A stretch of DNA of 50,692 bases from DASPRG01 sp963796125 (GCA_963796125.1 CAWCKM010000014.1:1-50692); one strand, 5' to 3'. Counted from the first letter of the stretch, positions 1 through 9,787 are shown. Numbers and translations are program-made. Notes: generated from the sequence alone by a model not told the origin.

Positions 1-2
1 AG

Positions 3-665
3 CCTTTTAAAAGGATGCTTGCAGGAGCTCTGTCGATGACGGAGTTTCTTCTGAAACCTTAAAAATGGATAAAATAGATGCTGCAAAGGAGATCCTCAGG
101 ATTATCTCACACATAGGAGATATGATTGTGGCAGACGAATTGTTACGGGAACTTGCTGAGAAGACAAGAATCGATGAGTCAGTCCTGAGGAGCGAGCTGA
201 AACAGATAAAGAAAAATGTCCGGTCCAATGTCCTGGAGGGGTTGGGGCTCATGAAAGCTGCACAATACAGGGAGGGGAGGATAGCTTGTCCTGAGTGCGA
301 TCATTGCGTTCCCTGAAAAGGCTGAATACGTTCTTTCACAAATTGATGCCGGTGACCTGAAAGACGAAACCGTACAGTCGTTATTCAAGAAAATAAATTC
401 ATTGGGCAAGGCATTTTCTCTGGAGTCCCTCCTCAACGAAGCCGGCGAAGAGAAGGCGCTCTTTACAGGGCTCTCCCTCAAACCCGGGTTCGATCTTGAG
501 CATGTTGACAGAAATATCGAAGATTGCCTTCAGACAATGACACAGAAACGATTCGAGGAGAAACGGAAACAGGCTGAGAAATCCGGTGATATCTCTCTCC
601 TGAACACACTGCTAAAGGAAAAAAGGAAACTCCTCAAGGGGCATATGCATGGAAGAACACTTTGA
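3..665 (+). CDS. dnaG: DNA primase DnaG, C-terminal part (5' end outside window, frameshifted)
   Basis: Primase makes RNA primers at the replication fork. Only the end is present: the tail of the TOPRIM-domain region (PFKRMLAGALSMTEFLL, in the third frame), the linker IDAAKEILRII, LRELAEKTRIDESVLRSEL, and the helicase-binding C-terminal domain (AFPEKAEYVLSQIDAGDLKDE, then a charged KRFEEKRKQAEKSGD stretch). The reading changes frame near base 60 and again near 275-284. The pieces join into one continuous primase sequence, so I treat the shifts as sequence errors. The 3' end overlaps the rpoD start by 17 bases, which fits a dnaG-rpoD operon. Identity rests on domain order plus the rpoD neighbour. 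Confidence 0.82.
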
Positions 666-2166
666 TTATTTTGAAGAATCAGAAGAGTTAGAGGAAGAAG
701 AGGAAGAAACCAACCACTCCGGGAATTCCCTTAGCGAAGAGCCCCGGAGGAGAAGAAAAAGATTCCCGCTTTCGTAGAAGGTGAAAGAGATCCTATCCGA
801 ATCTATATGAAAGAGATGGGAACTGTTCCATTGCTCACCAAGGAGAAAGAGATTGAGATTGCAAAAAGGATAGAAGAAGGAAAAGAAAAAGTCTGCAAGA
901 TAATATTTTCTATACCTTTTTTTCTGCAAAGACTTATACCCTTAGGGAATATGGTAATGAACGGAAAAGCCCCCCTCGCTGAAATTATCCAGGACGGTGA
1001 AGGAGAAGCAGAAGAAGACCTTGTAGCAGAAAAGAAAAGATTCTTCAAGCTTATTGAGAAGATAAGCGCTCTCTATCAGAAAAGAGAGGCTTATCTGAAG
1101 AAATTAAAAACTTCCTCCTCTGCAATGCAAACAAAGCTTATCCTGCTTCTGAGGATGAACAGGCAACAGATCCTCGGAAAAGTACATGACCTGAGACTGA
1201 AAGAGGTTGTCATAATAGCTTTTTCAGAAGAATTAAAGCAGTCAGTGGCAGAGATAGAGAACCTCGAAAGAAAAATAGCAGAAAAAACCCAAGAAGAAAG
1301 CATGTGTACCTCCTTTTATGAAAAGAAGGAGACTTTGGAAAAAAGAGATATCCAAAAGAGAAGCGAAATTAGGAATGAAGTCTGCTGAACTGAAGAAGGT
1401 AATAGGAGTTCTCATAGAGGGGGAGAGAGAAGTACAGGAAGCAAAAAAGGCTCTTATTGAAGCCAATCTCCGGTTTGTGATAAGCATAGCGAAACGGTAC
1501 ACAGGAAAGGGATTAAACTTTTCAGACCTGATACAGGAAGGGAATATTGGTCTCATGAGGGCTGTTGACAAGTTTGATTACAAGCGTGGCTATAAGTTCA
1601 GCACCTATGCAACATGGTGGATCAGACAGGCAATAACAAGGGCACTCATTGAACAATCGAAGGCAATAAGAATACCAATCCATACTGCTGAAATAATCAA
1701 TAAAATTACGAAGGATATAGCTGAACGTGTCCAGGAGACCGGCGAAGAACCCTCCCTTGAAGAGGTTGCTGACCGTTTGAAGATTCCCATCGAGAAGGTG
1801 AAGGAAGTACTCCAGGTGGCAAGAGATACCGTCTCTCTTGAAACACCAATCGGAGATGAGGATAGCAGTTACCTCAAAGACTTCATAGAAGATAAAGATG
1901 TTTTGTCCCCTCTCGATGTTGCCATGGAATCGGACATGAAAAAACAGATAGACAGAATCCTCGGCTCCCTCACTCCCAAGGAGGAACAGATTATACGAAG
2001 GAGATTCGGTATCGGTGAAGATGAACCCCGTACCCTTGAAGAAGTCGGTCTTGAATTTGAAGTAACACGTGAGCGGATAAGACAGATAGAAGCAAAGGCC
2101 ATAAGGAAACTAAGACATCCCTCCCGCAGCAAATGGCTGCGAATCCTCACTGAACGCCGCCGTTAA
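649..2166 (+). CDS. rpoD: RNA polymerase primary sigma factor RpoD (two frameshifts)
   Basis: Housekeeping sigma factor that directs RNA polymerase to -10/-35 promoters. The chosen ATG lies inside the end of dnaG and opens an acidic N-terminus (EEHFDYFEESEELEEEEEE). Region 1.2 follows (DPIRIYMKEMGTVPLLTKEK), then a non-conserved region, region 2 with ANLRFVISIAKRY and FSTYATWWIRQAITRA, region 3 (EEPSLEEVADRL), and region 4 with RTLEEVGLEFEVTRERIRQI. The frame breaks near 742-745, at a CCCC run, and near 1340-1365. The parts flank each other exactly as in intact sigma-70, so one gene is meant. Region 2.4/4.2 residues look normal. Confidence 0.93.
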
Positions 2167-2180
2167 AATGTAAGAAGTTC

Positions 2181-2228
2181 GCCCGGCATCGGGCACAGTA
2201 ACTGATGTAATCGCTGCATTACTTTTTT
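2181..2228 (+). terminator. Candidate rpoD terminator: two hairpins and a T run
   Basis: Fifteen bases after the rpoD stop there is GCCCG-GCAT-CGGGC (2181-2194). This is followed by GTAAT-CGCTGC-ATTAC (2207-2222) running straight into six T (2223-2228). The second stem is short and AT-rich, so its strength is uncertain. Confidence 0.45.
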
Positions 2229-2432
2229 ACGAAAAGTCCCTTCATCCCCTCTTAAATAAATGTACTGGGGCACAAATCCAGCAATAGCATTTGTTACGAT
2301 TTGTACTATGCAGGTTTCTCGGTGCTGTTCAAGATTTAATCTGGAGAGCGCTGAGTATCGATAACACTACAAGTCTTCAGAGGCCGGCAGTCATAAACAT
2401 TAATGATAACTGGTAGAAGTAAATATTATTAC
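2229..2432. other. Intergenic, no gene recognised
   Basis: About 200 bases between the rpoD terminator and the terminator of the opposite-strand secreted protein. I see no coding signal, RNA gene or repeat shared with the rest of the window. Confidence 0.4.
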
Positions 2433-2472
2433 TAAAACAAAAAATCAGGGGCTGAGAATAACCCCAGCCCCC
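2433..2472 (-). terminator. Rho-independent terminator for the minus-strand Q-rich protein
   Basis: Read on the minus strand, GGGGGCTG and CAGCCCC form a strong GC stem (arms 2465-2472 and 2448-2454), followed by TGATTTTTTGTTTT. It lies about 80 bases past the downstream TAG at 2555. It therefore fits a gene that extends to 2555 rather than stopping at 2726. Confidence 0.75.
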
Positions 2473-2554
2473 GATGTCGGCGATTATGGTTTTCTTGCTC
2501 TAACCGACAGATATTATAGAGAGCAACTTTTTTAAACTTTTTGCATCCTACCTT

Positions 2555-3331
2555 CTATCCTTTTTCTTCCTCCCCTCTTTCAGGTTTTCCTTGAGGCTGG
2601 GAGCGTTGTGGTTGCCGAACCTGAGGTTGTTGTCTCTGCTGTTGCTGTCTCTGTACCTGAGGTTGTCTCTGCTGCTGTTGTTTAGGTTGCTGAACCTGAG
2701 GTTGTCTTTGTTGTTGACCTTGAGGTTACCGAACCCGGGGTTGTCTTTGTTGGTATTCTCTTTGTTGCTCTTGTCTCTGTTGCTGATGTCGCTGAACCTC
2801 AGGCCTCTGTTGATATTGCTGTTGCCTTTGATGTCTTAGTTCCTGTCTCTGTTGGTGTGGTCGAGGTTTATAGCTCTGGACGCCCCAGGTTCCTCGCCTT
2901 TCCCAATGTCGATTATCATGCCAGCTCTTCCAGTTCTGTCGACGTTGTTGGTCAGGAATCCGTTTATAGTTCCACCGGTGTCCGTACCAATTATGGTCTC
3001 TGTAGTATCCTCTCCAACCTGGATCTACATCAAAATAAAAACTTGGAACAGCGTTATAATAACCCCAGCCCCGGTTATAGTAATGTGAGCGATACCAACG
3101 TCCTTCCCACGGACGCCACCACCAACCATTGTAGAAGAAGATGTCCACGTCTACGTCAGGGACGACGTACACATCGTTCGTATCAGGCAACACTATTACA
3201 TCCGGAGGTGCCTGAAATACGATGGGTGGTGGCAGAGAAATTCCAATACCTATATTTACCCCTGCCATCGTTGGAATAGGAACTACAATTACCAACGCCA
3301 AAAGCATTGTTCCAAAAAGTAACTTCTTCAT
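2555..3331 (-). CDS. Secreted Trp/Tyr- and Gln-rich protein, interrupted by an in-frame TAA
   Basis: A strong RBS (aaaggagg) precedes ATG. A signal peptide (MKKLLFGTMLLALVIVVPIP, TMAG cleavage region) is followed by PPPIVFQAPPDVIVLPDT, an aromatic segment (NGWWWRPWEGRWYRSHYYNRG) and a long Gln/Arg-rich tail. The frame meets TAA at 2726-2728. The same frame then continues for 56 more codons of the same QQQRQPQVQQP composition to TAG at 2555-2557. In the repeat context the stop sits where CAA (Gln) is expected, so one C-to-T change explains it. The family is known to me only as uncharacterised exported proteins of sediment bacteria. Function is unknown; a cell-surface or polymer-binding role is only a guess. 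Confidence 0.7.
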
Positions 3332-3442
3332 TTTGTTGCCTCCTTTATCCAGGGCATTATGTTCAAGAAGCGTTTTTTTATTTACAGTATGACCTCATGT
3401 CAGTACAACTCATGTAATCACACTATACACATGTCAACTCCT

Positions 3443-3691
3443 TCAACTCTTATTGATCCTTCTTTGATCTTCTTGATCCTTTTGATCTTCTTGATCCTCT
3501 TGATCTTCTTGATCCTTTAGCTCCCCAGGCTTTTCCATCTTCTCTATTGTCGGAGTTGTTGCCTTTGGTACATCAGCCGACGTATTCTCAGCAGGCTTTG
3601 CCATCTCAGCCTTTTCCCCTGCTGCGAGGGATACAGAGGCTATTGCGAATACAAAGATCGCTACCACGATAATCGCTATCGTCTTCTTCAC
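3443..3691 (-). CDS. Small exported protein with DQE tandem repeat tail
   Basis: About 82 residues. The chosen start is GTG at 3691, six bases after GGAGGTG; an alternative GTG at 3700 overlaps the RBS. A signal peptide (KKTIAIIVVAIFVFAIASVS, LAA) precedes a charged region (EKAEMAKPAENTSADVPKAT) and a tail of DQE repeats. At DNA level the tail is a 9-base tandem repeat of the type cttgatctt between about 3465 and 3520. No domain is recognised. The simple-sequence tail could vary in length by slippage. Confidence 0.6.
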   Translation of the reverse strand: MKKTIAIIVVAIFVFAIASVSLAAGEKAEMAKPAENTSADVPKATTPTIEKMEKPGELKDQEDQEDQEDQKDQEDQRRINKS

Positions 3692-3845
3692 TTCAATCAC
3701 CTCCCTTCCGAAAGAATGTCTATACGAATTATTACATTAAATTATGAAGAACTTATGAATAAATTCTAAAGAATTATGAAGGATTATAGCCCAAAATTAT
3801 TTCTGATAGAAGGATGCTTGAAAGACTTTATTAAGAAAACTTAAG

Positions 3846-4058
3846 TTGACTTATCAGTCATACTCTGGGATCATTGTAAATGAGATTGAAGATAACAAGG
3901 TAATAGTGAAGGACGATATGGGCAAGGAGACGACTGTTGATGTCAAAGATGTAAAGGACACAAAGGTCGGGGATATGGACAAGATTATAGACGGTATTAT
4001 TGACAAGCTAACCGAAAAGCCCGGAAAGTCCGAGAAGCCTGAAAAACCAGGATACTAA
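3846..4058 (+). CDS. Possible small protein, TTG start, weak evidence
   Basis: A 70-codon frame with a beta-rich motif (IEDNKVIVKDDMGKETTVDV) and a KPGKSEKPEKPGY tail. The tail resembles that of the divergently placed exported protein (EKMEKPGEL). No ATG is available: the frame is open only from 3822 and the only plausible start is TTG at 3846, with no clear RBS. Given the error rate here, a missing N-terminal signal peptide in another frame is possible. It may be the remnant of an exported paralogue. Confidence 0.35.
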   Translation: MTYQSYSGIIVNEIEDNKVIVKDDMGKETTVDVKDVKDTKVGDMDKIIDGIIDKLTEKPGKSEKPEKPGY

Positions 4059-4072
4059 AGACCTTTTAAAAC

Positions 4073-4151
4073 AGGTGGGAAAATTATTGCCCACCTAATC
4101 CTCAATACGCTTTTTTCCCCCATGAGGGGCCCCATACCCCAAGGGCCCCTC
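4073..4151. repeat. Two inverted repeats (hairpins)
   Basis: AGGTGGG (4073-4079) pairs with CCCACCT (4090-4096). GAGGGGCCC (4124-4132) pairs with GGGCCCCTC (4143-4151). Either could terminate transcription after the small plus-strand frame, but neither is followed at once by a T run on that strand. Confidence 0.45.
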
Positions 4152-4204
4152 TCCCCCCTTCAATATCACTCCCTCTATTTTGTCAAAGAAAAATACATTA
4201 GATA

Positions 4205-4220
4205 CAGGGTCAGACTTGAT
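4205..4220 (+). repeat. 16-bp direct repeat, left copy (CAGGGTCAGACTTGAT)
   Basis: Identical to bases 10104-10119. The two copies are in the same orientation and enclose the AT-rich accessory region. Such sequences occur beside REP-associated or IS200-like elements, but no transposase is seen here. Confidence 0.6.
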
Positions 4221-4225
4221 AAATG

Positions 4226-4253
4226 ACCGCCAGCGGCCTTGCGGTTTTTTTTT
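4226..4253 (+). terminator. Terminator-like hairpin with nine T
   Basis: ACCGC (4226-4230) pairs with GCGGT (4241-4245), running directly into TTTTTTTTT. The stem is only five bases, so confidence is limited. Confidence 0.4.
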
Positions 4254-4280
4254 CTGACCAGGAGGATTTTTCAGCAGTGC

Positions 4281-4577
4281 TCACAATCCGGTTCCTTCAG
4301 AAAGAATCGATATATACTCAGCATATATAAAGCGCTTGTCACGTTTTTTCCCTGTGATCTCCTGAAGAATACCCGTACCTACGGATAATTTTCCATCAGT
4401 AGGGGCGGGGTTCCCCGCCCTCTCTCGGCATTGAGCATGGAACAGAGCGGGTGACCCGAGTATGGATTTCAGGTAGTCCTTTGAAACGCGAGGTACATTT
4501 TTTACGCTTCGAACGTTCGTGCATGCTATGAACACAATTACAATACCGAGCATTACGGCCAATAACACCTTTTTCAT
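4281..4577 (-). pseudogene. Truncated rhodanese-like lipoprotein
   Basis: The chosen ATG at 4577 has a good RBS (aaggagaat). MKKVLLAVMLGIVIVFIAC is a lipoprotein-type signal, followed by VPRVSKDYLKSILGSP. That is the way small rhodanese-like lipoproteins of related bacteria begin (VPRM.KEELK..LG.P, then VVIIDVR). After GSP the sequence no longer resembles a rhodanese: no IDVR and no active-site loop. The DNA becomes GGGGCGGGGTTCCCCGCCC, a palindrome, then unrelated sequence. This looks like a gene cut at about 4400 by a repeat or recombination. Confidence 0.45.
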
Positions 4578-4968
4578 AGATTCTCCTTGTGACATGTCTT
4601 GATCACATTCCAATAAAGAACCGGATTTGTAAAACTATTTTAAACCGATCAAAGCCTGCGTTCAAGAGGACAAATCGGATCGGACCGTCAAGTTTTTCAC
4701 TTCGGGTTGTCTATGTAACTAACACCTGCAAGTGTGCACCCGTTTCTCAATATGTTAGATGAAGATTACCGAACGAAACAATGCTAAATACATAAACGCA
4801 GGCCTGACCTCTTAGTTTTCTTAGTAGTTTTCTTAGAAAGTCAACTATTTCTTATTTATATTCAAGACAGGAATAATGTTCGTTTTTTATTTGATAGATA
4901 CGGTTGAGACTAAACAGGTAAGCATTATCGGGTGGGTTTAAAAGAGGGGGAGATGTTACCTTAGCTCT
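4578..4968. other. Intergenic, nothing recognised
   Basis: About 390 AT-rich bases between the lipoprotein start and the end of the helicase gene. I find no coding frame with a start and RBS, no RNA gene and no strong hairpin. Confidence 0.4.
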
Positions 4969-7900
4969 TTAGTCTGTTGTCCCCAGCCAATCACCCATGC
5001 TGACCCAGCCCTTATCCTTGTAAGTTCTATATGGGCTTGCAGGAATATTCTTTGGCTTTTTCCCTTTTCCATGCAATTTTCCTTTACAGTATTTTATCCA
5101 TTCGCTCCGGCTTTTCAGTGCAAGTCTGCAAACAAAAGCACGTGCTTGCTTAAATGGGCGGTACTTCAAACGTTGTGTTGCAATAGCACCAGTTCCTAAC
5201 CAGTCTCCCCAGTTAATCCAGCCCTCACCTTTGTAAACGTCGTATGGATTGGAAGGATCATCCTTCAAGCTTTTTCTCTTTCTCCGGTAGTCCCCCCTTA
5301 CAGTATCTTTTCCATTCACTCTGACTTTTTAGACCAAGACCATGCACAAAAGCACGTGCCTGTTTGAATGTAAGGTTTTATTTACGGAGTTGAGTTGCGA
5401 CAGTACCCGTTCCTAACCAGTCTCCCATACTAATCCAACCATCATCCTTGTAAGTTTTGTATGGGCTTGCAGGAATATCCTCAGGTTTTTTCCCTTTTCT
5501 CTGCAATTTTCTCTTGCAGTATTTTCTCCATTCACCGTCGCTCTTTAGACCGAGTCGGCGGACAAAACTGCGAGCTTCTACAAAAGAACGATATCTTTGA
5601 CGCCAAAAATCTTTAAATAATGTCTTAGTTTCATATCCTAACCAATCTTCATAGTTGACCCAGCCAGTATCTTTATAAATATTGTGAGGATTCGTGGGGA
5701 TATTTTTAGGTAAAATTCCCTTCTCAGGTAACTTACCGGTGTAGTACTTCAACCATTCTGCATAACCCTTCAGCCCAAGACCACGTGCAAATTGTCTCGC
5801 CTTTTCAAAAGAGCGAAATTGACGACGCTGTGTTGAGACAAAGCCGGTACCAAACCAGTCTCCCCAGTTAATCCAGCCCTTATTCTTATAAACAAGGTCA
5901 GGGCGATATGGAATGTCTTTTGGCAGTTCTCCTTTCTCAGGAAACTTTCCTCTACAATATTTCCTCCATTCCTTTACTCCAGACAATTTTAGTTCATGAA
6001 CAAATTGTCTTGCCTGTCTCAAGAGTCCTGTAATTTCTAAGCCAAGGGGCAACAGTACCTGTACCAAGCCAATCCCCATGCTAATCCAGCCCTTATTCTT
6101 ATAAACGTCTGAAGGTTTAGCAGGAATATCTTCAGGTTTTTTCCCTTTCTCTGTCAGTTCTCCTTTACAGTATTTTATCCATTCACTCCAATTCTTTAGA
6201 TTGAGTTTATGGACAAAAGTGCGGGCTTCTGTGAATGGGCGGTACATCCGATGCCATAGTGAAATAGTACCTGTACCAAGCCAATCTCCCCAACTAATCC
6301 AACCTTTATCTTTATAAATTCCGTCAGGTGATGTAGGAACTTCTTTCAGGAAGGTTTCCTTTCTTGCAATATTCTCTCCATTCATCATTGTTCTTAAGAG
6401 TAAGACTATGAACAAAGTCCGTGCCTCTTCAAAAGGTCTCCATGAAAGTTTTGCAAGTCGTGACCAGAACTGGAGTTTGATCGAATTGATGAATTCATCA
6501 GCATCTATGACAAGTCCTTCAGGAATATCAATTTCAACAGGGTATGGTTGCATCTCTCCATTTGCTGCCCCTGAGAGACAGTTCTGAAATACTCCACAAT
6601 TCGTTCATCATTTGCAGCAAGTGCACGGAGAACCATGAGGATCGAATCAAAGGCTGTGCTCTGTTGCGACTGAATGTTTGCTACATCAGTTATCTAACAA
6701 AACAGGAACAATAACATAACCTAATTGCTTGCCTTCATACGTTCTTAATGCTCTGCCGACTGCCTGAACAATGTCTATTGTGCTTCTTTTTGGATCTGCA
6801 AAGAGCACGCAGTCGATATTAGGAACGTCTACACCTTCTGTAAGACATCTGGCATTTGTTACAAGACTCCGCTTTGCCTGAGCGAATTCATCAAGCTCTC
6901 TGCTTCGGATAGAGGTTGGGGTTTTGCCCGATACATGAAAGGTCTCAAGTATTCCCATATTGAGGAAATACTTTACTGAAGGTATCTTGCGTATATTTGA
7001 ATGCCTTTGCCCTGGCTATGCTACTATGGAATGAGACTGCGTGACGTATCGGGTATTTCTTCATGGCTTTCCGTAGGGCTATGACTGCAGCGAGCATTTC
7101 TGCCTCGACCTCTTCATCCCATCGACCCTTGTCAGGTCTTACGAGAAGATTCTCTCTTATAAGCGATGCAATTTCTTCACGGGATAACAGAAATCGTGAC
7201 AATCTTGTAATCACTCAGAATTGGTGGTCTGGTTTCGAGAGCCTTCTTAAAACTCAGTAATTCAAAAGTATCTCCGTATATTTCAGGGTTATCCATACTG
7301 ACAATCTCATTACTCTGTCCTCTGTAGTGTCTTTCTGTGGCTGTCATAAAGATGCGTTTCTTGATGCGAATATTTTTATCATGCAGTAGATAGCTGAAAA
7401 GGCTGTCCTTTTTCCCTACTGTTTTGTGTGCTTCATCAAAAATGCCGACATCAAATGACGTATTCGACTTCTTGGCTGCCTCGGCTGTTGCCTTCCCGCT
7501 CTGATAGGTGGTGAATACCACAGTGGTATCTTTCTTCCCTGTAGCCAATTAGCAATCTCGTCCGGGTCTGTATGAACTCGGATTCCAAGGTCTTGTGTAA
7601 GAACGGCAACATCATCCTTTTCAATGTCTCCTACTGACTCATCACTGCAGACTGCTATCCAGTGTATGTCTCTCTTTTGTGCAACTGATTCTCTCGTCCA
7701 TACCTGAAGGGTCTGTCGAATAAGGGCAAGGCTCGGAACAGCAACAAGAATCTTCTGTGCCACCGAGATTTTCGGAAATCCAGTATCCTGTCAGGCTCTT
7801 GCCAGTACCACAGGGTGAAATTAATTTTCCCCGTCCATTGTTCTCTTTAATAAAATGTTCATATGCATTCTGAATCGCTCTCTCTTGATGTTCTCGAGGT

Positions 7901-8435
7901 TTGATAGGTTTTAATGGGGCTACTTTTCCAACAAGTAATTTATGCAGACGTTTGAAAAACTCTTTATCTAATGCACGCCACACTTCACCGCTACAAAAAC
8001 TGAGCCTCTCTCCATAAAGGGTCAGTTTATGACTGAAACGGTCAGCATTGGTACATACAAGTCCCAGTTCAATGTGTCTGCATATGTTGAAAGACAGGTC
8101 TGTAAAAGTGCTAAGTTCTTTACGGCTAAGGGAGGTAGCTTTCATCGTCCCGATATTTACACTGGATAGCCCAGTATTGGCCATCTTTTGTCTCAGCAAT
8201 CAGGTCTATCCCTTCATCGGGCTGAGGGAGGTTTAAATATTTCCTGATGCGAGGAGGTACTTCCTCCAGATGCCATACATTCTTCAGCAGGGTAACATAT
8301 TCAGGATGCAGTTGAAGGAAGTGTTTTGTCAGGGTTTCAAAGCAGTCGCCTTTTTGTTTCTCTGTCAGTGAATGAAGTTGTTCTCTGAACTCCTGCCAGC
8401 TATTGCATTTGCGAAGAATACCTGATGATATTCAC
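4969..8435 (-). pseudogene. Mrr-type nuclease / SF2 helicase with seven integrase-type repeats, multiply frameshifted
   Basis: One large gene in about eight frame segments. N-terminus: restriction-endonuclease-like fold with DEGIDLIAETKDGQYWAIQCKY (GIDLIA...QCK, the PD-(D/E)XK core). Then come helicase motifs: GKLISPCGTGKS (Walker A), ILVAVPSLALIRQTLQVW, FDVGIFDEAHKT (DEAH), KRIFMTATER, LVTNARCLTEGVDVPNIDCV and IVQAVGRALRT. The C-terminus, from about 6490, has seven repeats of about 55 residues of the phage-integrase-repeat type (RPFxEARxFV...EWxxYCKG...IPxxPxxxYKxxGWISWGDWLGTG). Frame changes lie near 8140, 7765, 7545, 7205, 6955, 6690, 6540 and 5330. The likely start is GTG at 8435, overlapping the previous stop (GTGA). 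Proteins of this kind are suspected defence or mobile-element enzymes. Whether the gene is dead or only badly sequenced cannot be decided here. Confidence 0.8.
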
Positions 8436-8690
8436 AAATCAAATATAGCATTTCGAATAATCTTTTTGAAATGTTCATTTTTTGCTACCGTAACCAGATC
8501 ATCACTAAAAGGTTTTCAAGGGTTTTAAAAGTCTTATCGATTTCTTCGTCAAATATGTATTCAAGTACTTTCTATTGGATGCGGTTTTTACCGACAGTTT
8601 CAGTCTCAAAAAGTTCTTGCCTATTGGTGATTAGATTATCAAACGGGCATAGCGATATATTCTATGTGATAGACGGCGGCCTCATGTTAA
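8432..8690 (-). pseudogene. C-terminal remnant of an unknown gene upstream of the helicase
   Basis: The minus strand, with two small frame changes and one in-frame TAG, reads as a coherent protein end: VYHIEYIAMP, then FDNLITNRQELFETETVGKN, KVLEYIFDEEIDKTFKTLEN, and SDDLVTVAKNEHFKKIIRNA ending IFDL-stop. The stop overlaps the putative GTG of the helicase gene, as in an operon. Sequence homologous to the rest of this gene is absent: its 5' part would lie where the oppositely oriented HNH gene now starts. I do not recognise the family. The junction suggests the HNH gene replaced the upstream part. Confidence 0.45.
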
Positions 8691-8698
8691 AATCCACC

Positions 8699-9787
8699 AT
8701 GGAAAGATTATGTGTTTTTTGTGGGCAAAAGCCGATATCAAAGGCGCCAGAGCACGTTATATCTCAATGGTTAATAAAGCTTACAGGAGACCCGAATAGA
8801 CATGCCTTTTTTGGTATAAATCCTAATACGAGAGAAAAAATAAGATTTTCTTTCGATAATTTTAAATTCCCAGCTTGCGACTCTTGCAATAATCAATTCT
8901 CAGAATTAGAAAATGAAGCCAAAGTGGTCGTTACAAATCTTTTGAGTGAACAGCCTCTTTCGAGTCATTCTTTTCATACCTTATTAACTTGGTTTGATAA
9001 GCTAAGAATAGGTTTATGGTTGGGTTGCTGTATGTTATTTAAAATCGAAATTAAACCAAAATTTCATATTGCAACCAGAATAGATAAATGGGATAGGATG
9101 CTGCTTATATATAAGACTGCAACTAATAAAGTTGGCATAAATATTCACGGAATTAACCATCCGCTATTCTTTTCATTCCCATCCTTTTTCGGTTTATCGA
9201 TAAACAATTATTTTTTTTCTAATGTTTCCACTCAATTTTTATTTTCCAGACGTTTAGGGCTGCCTTATCCTGAAGAGTTTAAATATATTAACGAAGAACA
9301 AGAAGAGTATCCTCTCAAAAAAGGTAAGGAATATATAAATATGCCCTTATTAAGAGGATTTATTAATAAAGGCTGCACAGAGATTTACCAACCGATTCAC
9401 CCAACTTATTTTGTTAGGCATAATGTTTGGACGGGTCATTACCTTAATAGCTATGTGAGAAAATATTTAGACATCCGAACAGGCTTAGGGAAAATATTAA
9501 TTAGCAAAGATGGCATAACAATTGGGGAGTATCCATGTGATCCCAGTAAAATATGGTTCCCTCAAGAAACGTTTAATTTAAAAGATTTAATATCTGTATG
9601 GCATAAGGACGGTGTATTCTTTCAAAATTTTCTAATGGATAGCTATTCAAGATTCAAGGATCGCCCCCCTGAAAGAATAAAAAGAGATAATGATCTCATC
9701 AAGATAGCAAAAAGATGGAATAAACGTCTCTTAGAAATAGTTGAAAAAGATCCTCTTTTCATTTTGCCAAAAAAACCTAAGACTTAA
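8699..9787 (+). CDS. HNH-type zinc-binding protein (putative endonuclease), strongly AT-rich
   Basis: About 362 residues from ATG at 8699 (an in-frame ATG also lies at 8684; sequence further upstream belongs to the opposite-strand remnant). It opens with CVFCGQKP, SKAPEHVISQWL and later FPACDSCNNQFSELENEAK, a C-x2-C...EHV...W...C-x2-CN arrangement typical of one HNH family. The remainder (LGCCMLFKIEIKPKFH, GLSINNYFFSN, SRRLGLPYPEEFK) is the long C-terminal region seen in that family; its role is unknown. The base composition is extreme: a hand count of bases 9181-9240 gives 14 G/C of 60. That points to recent acquisition. A nuclease role is inferred from the motif only. Confidence 0.6.
   Translation: MERLCVFCGQKPISKAPEHVISQWLIKLTGDPNRHAFFGINPNTREKIRFSFDNFKFPACDSCNNQFSELENEAKVVVTNLLSEQPLSSHSFHTLLTWFDKLRIGLWLGCCMLFKIEIKPKFHIATRIDKWDRMLLIYKTATNKVGINIHGINHPLFFSFPSFFGLSINNYFFSNVSTQFLFSRRLGLPYPEEFKYINEEQEEYPLKKGKEYINMPLLRGFINKGCTEIYQPIHPTYFVRHNVWTGHYLNSYVRKYLDIRTGLGKILISKDGITIGEYPCDPSKIWFPQETFNLKDLISVWHKDGVFFQNFLMDSYSRFKDRPPERIKRDNDLIKIAKRWNKRLLEIVEKDPLFILPKKPKT

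Noticed and set aside
2591..2839. Plus-strand Leu-rich frame opposite the Q-rich protein
   Set aside because: It is the mirror of a Gln-codon repeat (CAA/CAG gives TTG/CTG, read as Leu). It has no RBS, and the minus-strand gene has a signal peptide, RBS and terminator.
3465..3520. CRISPR-like repeat
   Set aside because: It is a 9-base coding tandem repeat (DQE) without spacers.
8471..8683. Extended N-terminus of the HNH protein
   Set aside because: The added residues have no HNH-family character and the opposite strand encodes the remnant of another gene here. The family begins near MERLCVFCG.
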